Of a stretch of 64,000 bases of DNA, positions 1-9,064 are shown one piece after another; positions within the stretch are counted from its first letter, which is position 1; each line of letters begins with the position of its first letter. The stretch is from Halobacillus litoralis (GTDB lineage: Bacteria > Bacillota > Bacilli > Bacillales > Halobacillaceae): assembly GCF_020171725.1 (NCBI RefSeq), contig NZ_JAIVAJ010000006.1, positions 124,001-188,000 on the forward strand, given 5' to 3'. The notes beneath the pieces are model-generated. The model worked only from the letters and a program-made list of their open reading frames with translations, did no database searches and had not been told where the DNA came from. Position numbers and translations under genes: made by a program.

Positions 1-1358
1 TATTGATGTTGAAGGGATGGCTGAACATGCCTGTCCCGTATGAGCATTCCAATAACAGCACCCGCTGCAGCAGGAAGAATCCACCCAAGACCGATTTCAT
101 AAAGCGGGAGATACTCCGTATAAAACGTCAGGACTTGATCAAGCACTGACAGTTTGGCGCCGGGAAGGCTGTCGATCAAGGCGCTGTATCCATCCATGAT
201 ACTGATGACAAGCGTCAGTCCCATCGAAGCTGTATAAACACTGCGCTTATGTTGGAAAAGCGGTGAGCTCAGCCCAAGCAGGATGAGAACGATTGCCAGC
301 GGGTATAAAAGCATCAGTACAGGAATGGCGAACTGAATAATGTTCGTCAGACCGAAGTTTGCAATTGTGAACGAGACCGCGCATAACAGAAGCGCGAATT
401 GTTTATAGCTGACTTTCGGAAACGTCTCGTGGAAAAATTCACTGCATGCTGTAATGAGCCCGATGCTTGTTTTCAAGCAGGCAAGTACAATGATAATCGC
501 AAGCAGCACAGCTCCAAATGGCCCGAAGTAATACTGAGCCACTTCTGCAAAAATGAGTCCCCCGTTATCAAAGGTCCCAACAGCCTGTACGCTCGAGGCT
601 CCCATATACGTGATCAATCCGTAAATAAGCATCATCAGACCCATCGCAAACAGTCCGGATTTCCAAGTGGCCTTTGCAATCTCTTTTCGATCCTCAATTC
701 CCTGTCTCTTAATCGCGTTGATCACAACAATACCGAAAGCTAAGGAAGCGAGCGCATCCATCGTATTGTATCCCTCTGTGAAGCCATTCATAAATGCCAG
801 ATTCATATAATCTCCACTCGGCTCAGCAAAGCTTCCCATTGGGTTGAAGATCGCGGTCATAATAAGTATAAATAAGAACACGAGAAACGTAGGGGTTAAG
901 TATTTGCCGACGTAATCCATAATTTTTGCGGGATTCAAAGAAAAATAGTAAACCACAGCAAAAAAGATAAAGCTGAATACCGCGAGCCACAAGCTGATCT
1001 GTCCAGGTGCGATGAACGGCTCGAAGCCTACAACGAACGGGACCGTTGCCGTTCTGGGAATCGCAAAAAATGGCCCTATGGTTAAATACAGGGCAAGCGA
1101 GAACGTGATCCCGAACACAGGGTGGACACGACTGGCTAAATCGCGCAGCCCATTACTTCCCGACAATCCAATGGCCAAAATACCTAAGAACGGAAGGCCG
1201 ATTGCGGTTACGAGAAAACCGATCAATGCCGGCCAGAAGTTCGTTCCTGCCATCTGTCCAAGCTGGATGGGGAAAATTAAGTTACCTGCTCCGAAGAACA
1301 TGCCGAACAGCATGGTGCCGATCAGAGCATACGTTGAAAATGAAATCTTCTTCTTCAT
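1..1358 (-). CDS. brnQ: Branched-chain amino acid carrier, LIVCS family (3' end clipped by window)
   Basis: Reading the minus strand from an ATG at 1358 gives an unbroken frame to the window edge. It begins MKKKISFSTY and carries the LIVCS signature GAGNLIFP about 25 residues in, followed by a series of hydrophobic helices. Members of this family import leucine, isoleucine and valine with Na+ or H+ across the cytoplasmic membrane. About 452 codons are visible, close to the family's usual 440-450, so probably only the last few residues lie outside. A GGAGAAG ribosome binding site precedes the ATG. It is separated from the PTS genes upstream on the same strand by a terminator, so it is probably its own transcription unit. 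Confidence 0.93.
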   Translation of the reverse strand, partial: MKKKISFSTYALIGTMLFGMFFGAGNLIFPIQLGQMAGTNFWPALIGFLVTAIGLPFLGILAIGLSGSNGLRDLASRVHPVFGITFSLALYLTIGPFFAIPRTATVPFVVGFEPFIAPGQISLWLAVFSFIFFAVVYYFSLNPAKIMDYVGKYLTPTFLVFLFILIMTAIFNPMGSFAEPSGDYMNLAFMNGFTEGYNTMDALASLAFGIVVINAIKRQGIEDRKEIAKATWKSGLFAMGLMMLIYGLITYMGASSVQAVGTFDNGGLIFAEVAQYYFGPFGAVLLAIIIVLACLKTSIGLITACSEFFHETFPKVSYKQFALLLCAVSFTIANFGLTNIIQFAIPVLMLLYPLAIVLILLGLSSPLFQHKRSVYTASMGLTLVISIMDGYSALIDSLPGAKLSVLDQVLTFYTEYLPLYEIGLGWILPAAAGAVIGMLIRDRHVQPSLQHQ

Positions 1359-1546
1359 ACATTCTTCTCCTTTTGTCATGTAAAGCGTTGTAGTGGCAAT
1401 GAGAATAATCATACCAGTGATAAAGGAGATGGACAATACCGTGATGGGATGATTTGTAGAAAAAGGGTGAGGTAGGGAAGAGGGGGATGAGCTTTGGGGA
1501 GGGAACGCGGCATTCCTTTCTCATAAATCATGCCCTCAATGTCCAT

Positions 1547-1580
1547 AAAAAAGAGAGTGCCTGATATTTCAGACACTCTC
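1547..1580 (-). terminator. Rho-independent terminator after the PTS IIC gene
   Basis: On the minus strand GAGAGTGTCTGA pairs with TCAGGCACTCTC (one G-U pair) and is followed by six T. It lies just past the stop of the IIC gene. Confidence 0.85.
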
Positions 1581-1592
1581 CTGATTCCATTA

Positions 1593-2957
1593 TTATGCTG
1601 CGTTTTCTGGTGTTTCGTCCTGGCCTCTTCTCTTCCATACGATACCGAATAGACCGGCAAGAATGACAACGATCAGTCCGATGGAAACAAGGTTGGATTG
1701 TACAAGTGAAATGACATAGCCGAGTACAATTCCGACTACTCCGAAGTCTGCATCTCCGAACGTCGTTCCTTCAAATCCAAGAGACCCAAGGACTGGTAGA
1801 AGCATAGCTGGAAGGAAGCTGATCAGCACACCGTTGGCCATAGAACCGAGTACGGCTCCGCGTCGTCCACCGGTTGCGTTACCGAATACACCGGCTGCTG
1901 CTCCTGTGAAGAAGTGTGGCACAAGTCCTGGTACGATAACCTTCAGTCCGAATAGTGGTAGTAAGAACATGCTCAACAGTCCTGCAATAAAGCTGCAAAG
2001 GAAACCGATGATTACGGCGTTACTTGCGAACGGGAAGATCGCAGGCGCATCAAGTGCCGGCTTCGCATTAGGTACAACTTTGTCTGCGAATCCTTTGAAG
2101 GCTGGTACAATTTCACCTAATAGCATACGCACACCAGCTAGGATGATGTACACACCAGCAGCAAAGGTAAGACCTTGCATGAAGGCGAAGACTAGGAAGT
2201 TCTGTCCTCCGCTCAATTCGTTCTCAATGAACGTCGGGCCTGTAAAGAGTGCGACGACGAAGAATAAGAGTACCATCGTCAACGAGACGGATACGGACGT
2301 GTCGCGTAGGAAACCGAGTGATTTCGGTACAGCGATTTCCTCTGTAGACTTAGACTTCTTCCCGACAGCTTTTCCGACAAGGGAAGAAACAAGGTAACCG
2401 ATCGAACCGAAGTGACCAATCGCAAAGTCATCAGAACCTGTGATTTTACGAGTGAACGGTTGAAGAAGGGCTGGGAACAAGACCATAAGTGACCCTAGAA
2501 TAATAGAGCCGATGATGACCATTGGTACACCTGTGATTCCGCCGGTTGTCAGAATAACAGCGATCAGGCAGGCCATGAACATCGTGTGGTGCCCTGTAAG
2601 AAAGATATATTTGAGTGGAGTCAGTCTTGCGAGTATGATGTTGGCAACCATACCGAACAACATGATCATCGCTGTTTCGGTACCGAATGATTGCTGGGCA
2701 AGCGCCACAATCGCTTCGTTGTTCGGAATGACACCTTGCACGGCGAAGGCTTCATCGAACATGCTGCTGAACTGGCCTAAAGACTGAACAAGTACTGTGG
2801 CTCCGGCACCTAAAATGACAAAGCCCATTACCGTTTTCAGTGTTCCGGAAATGACGTCTGCAATGTTACGGCGCTGGGCAATCAAACCAATGAGTGCGAA
2901 GAGACCGACTAAAATAGCCGGAGTCCCCAGTATGTCCTTCATAATTAAATCGACCAT
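1593..2957 (-). CDS. ulaA: PTS ascorbate-type transporter, membrane subunit IIC (UlaA/SgaT family)
   Basis: A 454-residue polytopic membrane protein of the UlaA/SgaT family, with the family's usual length and the segment LTGHHTMFMACL near residue 115. The family forms the membrane channel of a phosphotransferase system that takes up and phosphorylates L-ascorbate or a related sugar acid. It follows the IIB gene by about 30 bp on the same strand, behind a strong AGGAGG site. No IIA gene is separate: the IIA-like domain is fused to the regulator upstream. No recognisable ascorbate-6-phosphate catabolic gene lies next to it, so the true substrate is uncertain. Confidence 0.88.
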   Translation of the reverse strand: MVDLIMKDILGTPAILVGLFALIGLIAQRRNIADVISGTLKTVMGFVILGAGATVLVQSLGQFSSMFDEAFAVQGVIPNNEAIVALAQQSFGTETAMIMLFGMVANIILARLTPLKYIFLTGHHTMFMACLIAVILTTGGITGVPMVIIGSIILGSLMVLFPALLQPFTRKITGSDDFAIGHFGSIGYLVSSLVGKAVGKKSKSTEEIAVPKSLGFLRDTSVSVSLTMVLLFFVVALFTGPTFIENELSGGQNFLVFAFMQGLTFAAGVYIILAGVRMLLGEIVPAFKGFADKVVPNAKPALDAPAIFPFASNAVIIGFLCSFIAGLLSMFLLPLFGLKVIVPGLVPHFFTGAAAGVFGNATGGRRGAVLGSMANGVLISFLPAMLLPVLGSLGFEGTTFGDADFGVVGIVLGYVISLVQSNLVSIGLIVVILAGLFGIVWKRRGQDETPENAA

Positions 2958-2987
2958 GTGAATTCCTCCTTATCTTGGATGGTTATA

Positions 2988-3254
2988 TTAAAGCTTCTGT
3001 TCAAGTGCCTCACGAATTTCATTTTTGTCCATTAAATTAGCAAGAAGAGCAACGTTGCGGCTTCCGTCATCCAGTGAGCCTACGATATCTTCTGAACCTA
3101 GGAACAAGTCTGCCTGCTCCGTTTTAGCTGTCGTCAAGTCTGTGTGGGATACATCTGCTTCTTTCCCCATGTCCTTAAGAATCGCTTTTACGTTCATCTC
3201 CACAATCATGCTGCTTCCTAGACCGTTTCCGCATACTACTAATACTTTTTTCAT
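2988..3254 (-). CDS. ulaB: PTS ascorbate-type subunit IIB (UlaB/SgaB)
   Basis: An 88-residue cytoplasmic protein starting MKKVLVVCGNGLGSSM. The cysteine in CGNGLGSS is the phosphocysteine expected for SgaB/lactose-type IIB proteins, which pass phosphate from the IIA domain to the sugar bound by IIC. Length and motif position match the family. It sits between the regulator and IIC genes with short gaps and good ribosome binding sites, so the three are almost certainly one operon. Confidence 0.9.
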   Translation of the reverse strand: MKKVLVVCGNGLGSSMIVEMNVKAILKDMGKEADVSHTDLTTAKTEQADLFLGSEDIVGSLDDGSRNVALLANLMDKNEIREALEQKL

Positions 3255-3270
3255 TTAAAATTCCTCCTTA

Positions 3271-5376
3271 TTATTGTTGAACCAATTGATTTTGAATAAG
3301 ATCGACGACTTGCTCTTGGTGATCCGTGTCGATTAATTTCGTGATGTTCTCTTCATCAGACAGGATCTCTGTCAGCTGTGATAGGGCTTTTAAGTGCGTT
3401 TGGTTGTCGATGGCAGCCAGTACAAAGATCAGCTGCGCCTTGTGTTTTTCTTTCTCTGAGAACCTCACCGGCTCTTTCAAGCGCAGTAGACTCATAGATA
3501 GACGATTTACACCAGCTTCAGGTCTTGCGTGCGGGATGGCGATTCTCGGTGCAATCACGATATAAGGTCCAAGTTCTTTTACGTTTTGAATCATGGCTTC
3601 CACATAAGAATCTTCAATCGCCTGCTGTTCCAATAGAGGAGATGAGGCAAGTCTTATCGCTTCTTCCCAATCTGTCACGCTCTCTCTTGCAAGTATGTTT
3701 TCTGATACGAGTAAATCCGTAAGCATCGGTTGATCAGGCTCCTTTCGCGTCGGCATCTTTTGCTCGAAGAATAATTCGAATTCATCCAATAGTGCTTCCT
3801 TGTTGTGAACGGTGGCATGCTTTTCAACGATAGCCATCAGTTTCTCTTGTTGAGATAAGGAATTGGATGTGCGATCAAACAGCTCGTTCAGCTGATTAAG
3901 AACGTGTTCCTTATCATGGTTCTTCATAATGACCGGTACATGGATGACCGGCACCTTTTTAGGCTTAATATAATTGGTTGAAAAAATAACATCCACAGGT
4001 TCGTTAAATTCGTGGAATTCCCTCGTTGAAAGGGTGGCCGTAATTTCGAGTCCGATAATCATATTCTCAAGTTGTGTCTTGACCATGTTGGACGTTCCGA
4101 TTCCGTTCTCACAAACGATGACGGCTTTATAACGGGTTTCCACCTGTTTCTTTTCACGGGTCAGCCATCCTCCGAAGTGAATGGCGATGTAAGCGATTTC
4201 TTCTTCGGGTATAGAAGTTCCGACGAAATACTCTAAATGATAAATCGTCCGTTCTGTCAGGCGGTAAATCTCACCGTATTTCTCACGGATCTGATTCGAC
4301 CACTCGTTGGATGGTGTGACGCCGTACTTTAAGCGGTAGTATGTCGGCTTCAAGTGTGCCATCAAGTTATTTTCAAGTTCATCTACTTGATCGAACTCCA
4401 CACAGGCGAAGGTTTGAAAGTCGTGAATCATACGTTGAATGACTTGCCTCAACCCTTTGATTTCCTCTTCTGTACGGTGCGGGAATTCGTCATGGTGAAC
4501 TTTCGAGCCAAGCAGAGCCATGGTTAGAAAATAGGTCTCTTCTACCGGGATGACTTGGTCAAAGTGTTCCTCAAGACTGTTGGATAAATGGACGGCAGCT
4601 TTGAAAGCGTGAGTCTCATCCAATACGGCTTTTTCCTCCGGATTCACTTCGACGAGCTGCTGCTCTTTGATCCGGCTTAACATGGTGATGACTTGAAGGG
4701 CAAGTGCCTCGACCATGGCATCCGTGAACGTCATGCCCATCTCTTTTTCTGTTTCATAGAGAAGCTGCTTGACGGTGTCCCGGTTCAGTTCATCCGTCGA
4801 TTCTGTCTGATCATTCCACAGAAGCTTTTGAATCTCTGAACGGACTGTCTTGGACTCCTGATTCGTTAGAATAGTAGAGAAGAGGTCTGATAAATATCTT
4901 CGCTTCGTTTCTTCTACTCCTTCGAGTTGATAGCCTTGGTTCTTTTTATACAGCAGGTTGAGTCCAGATTGTGCAAACTCTTGTTTGACCTGCTTCACAT
5001 CATTCGCGACCGTTCCGCGGCTGACTCCTGTCAGATCCATCCACTGATTCATGGATGCCTGCTCCGGCTGGATAAGCAGAACGGCTGTTATGAGTAACCG
5101 TCTTTCCTCCGGGGAGTAGTGGTAATGCCACTTCTTGGGCGGGGCAGGTCCATCCAACGCTTCTTTAGAATCATCCGTCAGATAATGTCCTTTTCCCCGG
5201 TCCCGTTGAACGGGCGGGAGTGATTTCTCCTCTAACCAATCATTGATTCGTTCAAGATCATAATAGATGGTTCTCTGCGATACATTCATTTGTTCGACCA
5301 GCTGCTTCATAGAGAGTGGCGTAGCCGAATGTTTAAGGATGGATAAAAGATGCATGCTTCGATTATCCAGGATCAT
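3271..5376 (-). CDS. PRD-containing PTS transcription regulator with IIB-like and IIA domains (BglG/MtlR-type activator)
   Basis: The start is set at the ATG at 5376 because AAGGAGG lies 8 nt before it; an in-frame ATG 63 bp further upstream lacks a comparable site. The 701-residue product has an N-terminal HTH (residues 5-50), a second HTH (about 75-145), two PRDs (about 185-380), a IIB-like domain with VCENGIGTSN (about 410) and a C-terminal IIA domain with IPHARPE (about 545). PRD2 keeps a His in AIHFGG; in PRD1 the usual first His seems replaced by Gln in ALQV. Such proteins read PTS phosphorylation state and activate their own PTS operon. The IIA domain probably also serves the ulaAB-type transporter downstream. 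Confidence 0.88.
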   Translation of the reverse strand: MILDNRSMHLLSILKHSATPLSMKQLVEQMNVSQRTIYYDLERINDWLEEKSLPPVQRDRGKGHYLTDDSKEALDGPAPPKKWHYHYSPEERRLLITAVLLIQPEQASMNQWMDLTGVSRGTVANDVKQVKQEFAQSGLNLLYKKNQGYQLEGVEETKRRYLSDLFSTILTNQESKTVRSEIQKLLWNDQTESTDELNRDTVKQLLYETEKEMGMTFTDAMVEALALQVITMLSRIKEQQLVEVNPEEKAVLDETHAFKAAVHLSNSLEEHFDQVIPVEETYFLTMALLGSKVHHDEFPHRTEEEIKGLRQVIQRMIHDFQTFACVEFDQVDELENNLMAHLKPTYYRLKYGVTPSNEWSNQIREKYGEIYRLTERTIYHLEYFVGTSIPEEEIAYIAIHFGGWLTREKKQVETRYKAVIVCENGIGTSNMVKTQLENMIIGLEITATLSTREFHEFNEPVDVIFSTNYIKPKKVPVIHVPVIMKNHDKEHVLNQLNELFDRTSNSLSQQEKLMAIVEKHATVHNKEALLDEFELFFEQKMPTRKEPDQPMLTDLLVSENILARESVTDWEEAIRLASSPLLEQQAIEDSYVEAMIQNVKELGPYIVIAPRIAIPHARPEAGVNRLSMSLLRLKEPVRFSEKEKHKAQLIFVLAAIDNQTHLKALSQLTEILSDEENITKLIDTDHQEQVVDLIQNQLVQQ

Positions 5377-5719
5377 AAGGATGTCCTCCTTATTTTGCAA
5401 AGTTATACTTGGGATGTTGTTGTCATGACCTTGATTCATACTATAGCACCTAAATAGACTTTATGTAAGGGCTTTCTAAGTGCAGAGTTCTTCAAAGTAT
5501 ATTTTGCAAAATTGTACTCTTCGGGTTGTTCGTTGCAAATATCGACAAAAACTACGCCTGGTTAGGGTTGTGGTTGGGTCAGCTGTAGCACCTTCGGTGG
5601 AATGAAGCGAAATCGAGCGGGGTGGTTTTATTCCTATTAATGGATGAAATGTGATAAAATGATCACAAATACGGATCATGACAGGGATCTTACATAAATA
5701 AATGAGTGGAGGAATGAAC
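5377..5719. promoter_or_regulatory. Divergent intergenic region between the PTS operon and galE, with a repeated operator-like motif
   Basis: Two similar stretches of about 35 bp start at 5391 and 5500. Both begin TATTTTGCAAA and continue with matching TTATACTT/TTGTACTC and GGTTGTT-like parts. The 5501-5512 copy is the perfect palindrome ATTTTGCAAAAT. Their place upstream of the PRD regulator suggests binding sites for it, which is inference. TGTAAGGGCTTTCT at 5464-5477 resembles a CcpA cre but has a broken CG core. An inverted repeat TGTGAT-N6-ATCACA at 5650-5667 lies in front of galE. No gene is visible here. Confidence 0.45.
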
Positions 5720-6739
5720 GTGAACGTTTTGGTAACAGGTGGTACAGGTTATATCGGCTCCCATACATGCGTCTCGTTGCTTCAGGCTGGGCATTCAGTC
5801 GTCATTGTCGACAATTTGAGCAACAGCAGCCGCGAAACGCTTGAGCAAATTGAGAGCATTACAGGTGAAGAGGTCATGTTTTATGAGAATGATGTGACCG
5901 ATGAGAAGACAATGGATGAGATCTTTACTCATCATTCGTTTGATGGAGTGATTCACTTTGCTGGGTTTAAAGCCGTGGGAGAGTCTGTGAATCTACCGAG
6001 TAAATATTATCGTAACAACCTGCTGAGTACGATTGTATTGGCGGATCTCTGCTTGAAACATAATGTAGAGAAATTTGTTTTCAGTTCCTCTGCTACCGTG
6101 TATGGAGAGAACGCTTCTCCGATGGTTGAGAGTATGGAGTTGCTACCGACTACGAACCCTTACGGTGAAACGAAAGCGATGAGCGAGCGGATTCTATCTG
6201 ACATCTCTAAAGCGAACCCGAATTTTCACGTATCCCTTCTCCGTTATTTCAACCCGGTAGGTGCTCACGAGAGTGGGTTGATCGGTGAATCTCCAAACGG
6301 GATTCCGAATAATTTAATGCCTTACGTCACCCAGGTGGCAAAAGGGATCAGAGAAAAGCTGAGTGTATTTGGTGACGATTACGATACGGTTGACGGTTCA
6401 GGTGTAAGGGATTATGTCCACGTAATGGATTTGGCTGAAGGGCATATTGCAGCGCTTGAACATCTTGAAGAAGGCGTGCGGGTTTATAACCTTGGGACGG
6501 GGAAAGGGACGAGTGTGCTTGAATTGGTTGAAGCCTTTGAGCAAGTGAACCAAGTGCCTGTGCCTTACGATATTGTGCAGCGTAGACCTGGTGATCTCGC
6601 CACTTGTTTTGCTGATGCATCAAAAGCAGAGAATGAATTGGGTTGGACAGCGAAAAGGGGCATTCAGGACATGTGCCGGGATGCGTGGAATTACCAAAGT
6701 CGTTCTTCTCAAGAGGCATTATCCGAAAACGAAAGATAA
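5720..6739 (+). CDS. galE: UDP-glucose 4-epimerase
   Basis: The GTG at 5720 is chosen because GGAGG at 5708-5712 is 7 nt ahead of it, while the ATG at 5714 is only 1 nt from that site; the result is 339 residues, the length typical of Bacillus GalE. The start MNVLVTGGTGYIGSH holds the Rossmann NAD-binding glycines. SSATVYG gives the catalytic Ser, and the YGETK segment the catalytic Tyr-x-x-x-Lys. The C-terminal half has RPGDLA, typical of GalE. The enzyme interconverts UDP-glucose and UDP-galactose for galactose use and for wall or capsule sugars. Confidence 0.96.
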   Translation: MNVLVTGGTGYIGSHTCVSLLQAGHSVVIVDNLSNSSRETLEQIESITGEEVMFYENDVTDEKTMDEIFTHHSFDGVIHFAGFKAVGESVNLPSKYYRNNLLSTIVLADLCLKHNVEKFVFSSSATVYGENASPMVESMELLPTTNPYGETKAMSERILSDISKANPNFHVSLLRYFNPVGAHESGLIGESPNGIPNNLMPYVTQVAKGIREKLSVFGDDYDTVDGSGVRDYVHVMDLAEGHIAALEHLEEGVRVYNLGTGKGTSVLELVEAFEQVNQVPVPYDIVQRRPGDLATCFADASKAENELGWTAKRGIQDMCRDAWNYQSRSSQEALSENER

Positions 6740-6768
6740 TAAAACTCGCGGATCAGAATAGAAGGAGA

Positions 6769-7191
6769 GTGAAGGCTGTTACGGAACTTGCCCTGATCGG
6801 CTTGATCGTGACGCTTGTCCTGTTTTTCTTCTATTCGAGAGCGAACGAGCCGCTGCTTTTTGACGCCAGCAACCTTTTTGATCGTCACAATGAAAAATTG
6901 ATAGGGCTAAAAAATCAGGGAGTTATTGGTATTCAAATCGAGGAGGTTATCTTGAATAACGGGGCAGAGATATCTGGTCTGGACCTTTACCAATGCGCGA
7001 AGAAACGACCTGTTCGTTTTCAAGATTTGGATGCATTATGTGAGAAGTCATCAATGGATCAAAAAAATTTGCCCGATGCTCAAAAACGCGCCACAATAAG
7101 GGTGAGGGCTGATTATGCTATTGAAAAATTGACCGTACATTATTCTTATTTCGGTTTTCCATTGGATGCTACACTATATATTCCTTATTAA
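6769..7191 (+). CDS. Small membrane-anchored protein of unknown function
   Basis: The frame from GTG at 6769 gives about 140 residues: a single N-terminal membrane segment (LALIGLIVTLVLFFFY) and a polar domain of about 115 residues outside or inside the membrane. GAAGGAG lies immediately upstream, closer than normal, so the exact start is uncertain; the same frame is open back into galE as far as 6643. It follows galE by 29 bp and shares its terminator. I do not recognise the family. The C-terminal part is hydrophilic with two Cys (YQCAKK and DALCEK). Confidence 0.55.
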   Translation: MKAVTELALIGLIVTLVLFFFYSRANEPLLFDASNLFDRHNEKLIGLKNQGVIGIQIEEVILNNGAEISGLDLYQCAKKRPVRFQDLDALCEKSSMDQKNLPDAQKRATIRVRADYAIEKLTVHYSYFGFPLDATLYIPY

Positions 7192-7214
7192 CGATATCGT
7201 TCCGTAGAGTAGGC

Positions 7215-7255
7215 AAAAGAGAGTTTGTGATTAATCCTCACAGGCTCTCTTTTTT
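7215..7255 (+). terminator. Terminator of the galE unit
   Basis: AAAAGAGAG...TGTGA pairs with TCACA...CTCTCTTTT and is followed by a T run. Confidence 0.8.
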
Positions 7256-7402
7256 ATATGGTTTTATTTCTATATGTTAGATTTATTTACATAAGGTGGA
7301 ATAAAATCAGACCGTTATTGTAAGAAAATATTGAAATTTCTTTTTATTTGTGCAAACATGTATATATAAGTTTTTGATTTTTCTGACAAAGGGGATGCGT
7401 TT

Positions 7403-8830
7403 ATGGAGGATTTTTTATCAGGTATTATTGATTCAGCCAACGGAGTGTTGTGGGGGTACGTTCTCATAGCGGGACTATTAGGAATTGGCATTTATTTTAC
7501 GATTGCTTCACGTTTTGTTCAGTTCCGCTTCATGGGTGAAATGATCAAAGTGTTAGGGGAAAAGCCGGAATACAAAGAGGGAGAAAAGAACATCTCTCCA
7601 TTCAAATCGTTTTGTATCGGTGCTGCTACACGTATCGGGACAGGGAACCTGGCAGGTGTAGCCGTAGCGATCACGTTGGGTGGACCAGGTGCTGTATTCT
7701 GGATGTGGATTGTAGCCTTGCTTGGAGGGGCTACCGCATTGATCGAAAGTACATTAGCGCAAGTATATAAAGTACGGGATACAAAGGCGTTCCGTGGTGG
7801 ACCGGCATATTACATTGAAAAAGGTTTGGGATCAAGGTGGCTCGGGATTGTCTTTGCGATTCTGATTGCTGTAACATTTGGACTTATCTTTAACTCCGTA
7901 CAGGCGAATACCATTGCTTTAGCTTTTGAAAACTCCTTTGGTATGGATCGTCTTGTCGTAGGGATTATCATGACAGCTATTACAGGATTGGTTATTTTCG
8001 GTGGGGTACACAGAATTGCGAACTTGACGAGTGTGATTGTACCGATCATGGCGGTACTTTATATTGCCATCGCTCTTGTGGTTCTTGTGATGAACTTCAC
8101 GCAGATTCCATCTGTCATTGGTGTTATTGTCGGTAGTGCGTTTGGATTGGAGCAGGCGTTTGGCGGAGCGATTGGTGCTGCAATTATGAACGGAGTCAAA
8201 CGTGGACTCTTCTCCAACGAAGCTGGTATGGGTAGTGCACCGAACGCAGCGGCGACTTCGACGACATCACACCCTGTTAAGCAGGGACTTGTTCAATCAC
8301 TAGGAGTATTCGTGGATACAATCCTGGTATGTTCGGCAACTGCCTTCATCATTTTGATGGCGCCAATCTTCCAAACGGGGGATGTATCAGGTATTGAGCT
8401 TCTTCAGAATTCATTGAACAGCCACATTGGTGGATGGTCTGGAATCTTTATTTCAGTAGCGATTTTCTTATTCGCATTCAGCTCGATTATCGGTTCTTAT
8501 TATTACGGGGAAACGAACATTGAGTTCATTAAAGAGAGTCAAGCTGGTAAAATGGTCTTCCGATTCGCGACAATGGCCTTTGTGTTGATTGGATCCGTTT
8601 CAAGCTTGAGCTTAGTTTGGAAAATGGCGGACTTGTTCATGGCTCTGATGACCGTGATTAACTTGATTGCCATCGGTCTTCTAAGTAAAGTAGCCTTCAA
8701 AGTATTAAAAGATTATGAAGCGCAGCGTAAGGCAGGCAAAAATCCGGAATTCTCTCCTTCTAAACTTGGGATTGAAAATACGGAAGCCTGGGAAGATGAG
8801 TTGGAGACGAAGAAGGAAGCTGCAGGTTAA
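7403..8830 (+). CDS. Sodium:alanine/glycine symporter, AgcS family
   Basis: A 475-residue polytopic membrane protein with family hallmarks: RIGTGNLAGVAVAI near residue 77 and the region FRGGPAYYIEKGLG near 130, plus SNEAGMGSAPNAAA near 272. AgcS/AlsT proteins import alanine or glycine together with Na+. AAAGGGG stands 8 nt before the ATG. The gene has its own terminator and unrelated neighbours, so it is probably monocistronic. Sodium coupling fits a salt habitat, but the amino acid specificity cannot be read from the sequence. Confidence 0.95.
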   Translation: MEDFLSGIIDSANGVLWGYVLIAGLLGIGIYFTIASRFVQFRFMGEMIKVLGEKPEYKEGEKNISPFKSFCIGAATRIGTGNLAGVAVAITLGGPGAVFWMWIVALLGGATALIESTLAQVYKVRDTKAFRGGPAYYIEKGLGSRWLGIVFAILIAVTFGLIFNSVQANTIALAFENSFGMDRLVVGIIMTAITGLVIFGGVHRIANLTSVIVPIMAVLYIAIALVVLVMNFTQIPSVIGVIVGSAFGLEQAFGGAIGAAIMNGVKRGLFSNEAGMGSAPNAAATSTTSHPVKQGLVQSLGVFVDTILVCSATAFIILMAPIFQTGDVSGIELLQNSLNSHIGGWSGIFISVAIFLFAFSSIIGSYYYGETNIEFIKESQAGKMVFRFATMAFVLIGSVSSLSLVWKMADLFMALMTVINLIAIGLLSKVAFKVLKDYEAQRKAGKNPEFSPSKLGIENTEAWEDELETKKEAAG

Positions 8831-8843
8831 GTTTTACTTTATC

Positions 8844-8891
8844 AACAGGGGCTTCATTCCGCTGAGTGCGCGAATGAAGCCCCTGTTTTTT
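8844..8891 (+). terminator. Strong terminator after the AgcS gene
   Basis: CAGGGGCTTCATTC pairs with GAATGAAGCCCCTG and is followed by six T. Confidence 0.93.
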
Positions 8892-9003
8892 GTTTTCTTC
8901 ATAAAAAGGAAGCGCTTTACTCATTGGTATCCCTTAAATTTGTCAAAAAAGTGAAAAGGCGCATTCTTCCTGTCCTCTACAAAGCGACTATGTTATCTTT
9001 GTA

Positions 9004-9037
9004 GAAAGGAGATCGGTGTCACTTTTTCTCCTTTTTT
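9004..9037 (+). terminator. Possible attenuator before the alpha/beta hydrolase gene
   Basis: GAAAGGAGA pairs with TCTCCTTTT around a 14-nt loop and is followed by T residues, about 28 bp ahead of the hydrolase start. It could be a second terminator or an attenuator in the leader. Confidence 0.4.
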
Positions 9038-9064
9038 GTCATTCATCATGAGAGAGGTGCGCAA

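Noticed and set aside
5650..5667. An Fnr/Crp-type site before galE (TGTGAT-N6-ATCACA)
   Set aside because: The TGTGA/TCACA halves are 8 bases apart rather than the required 6; kept only as an inverted repeat.
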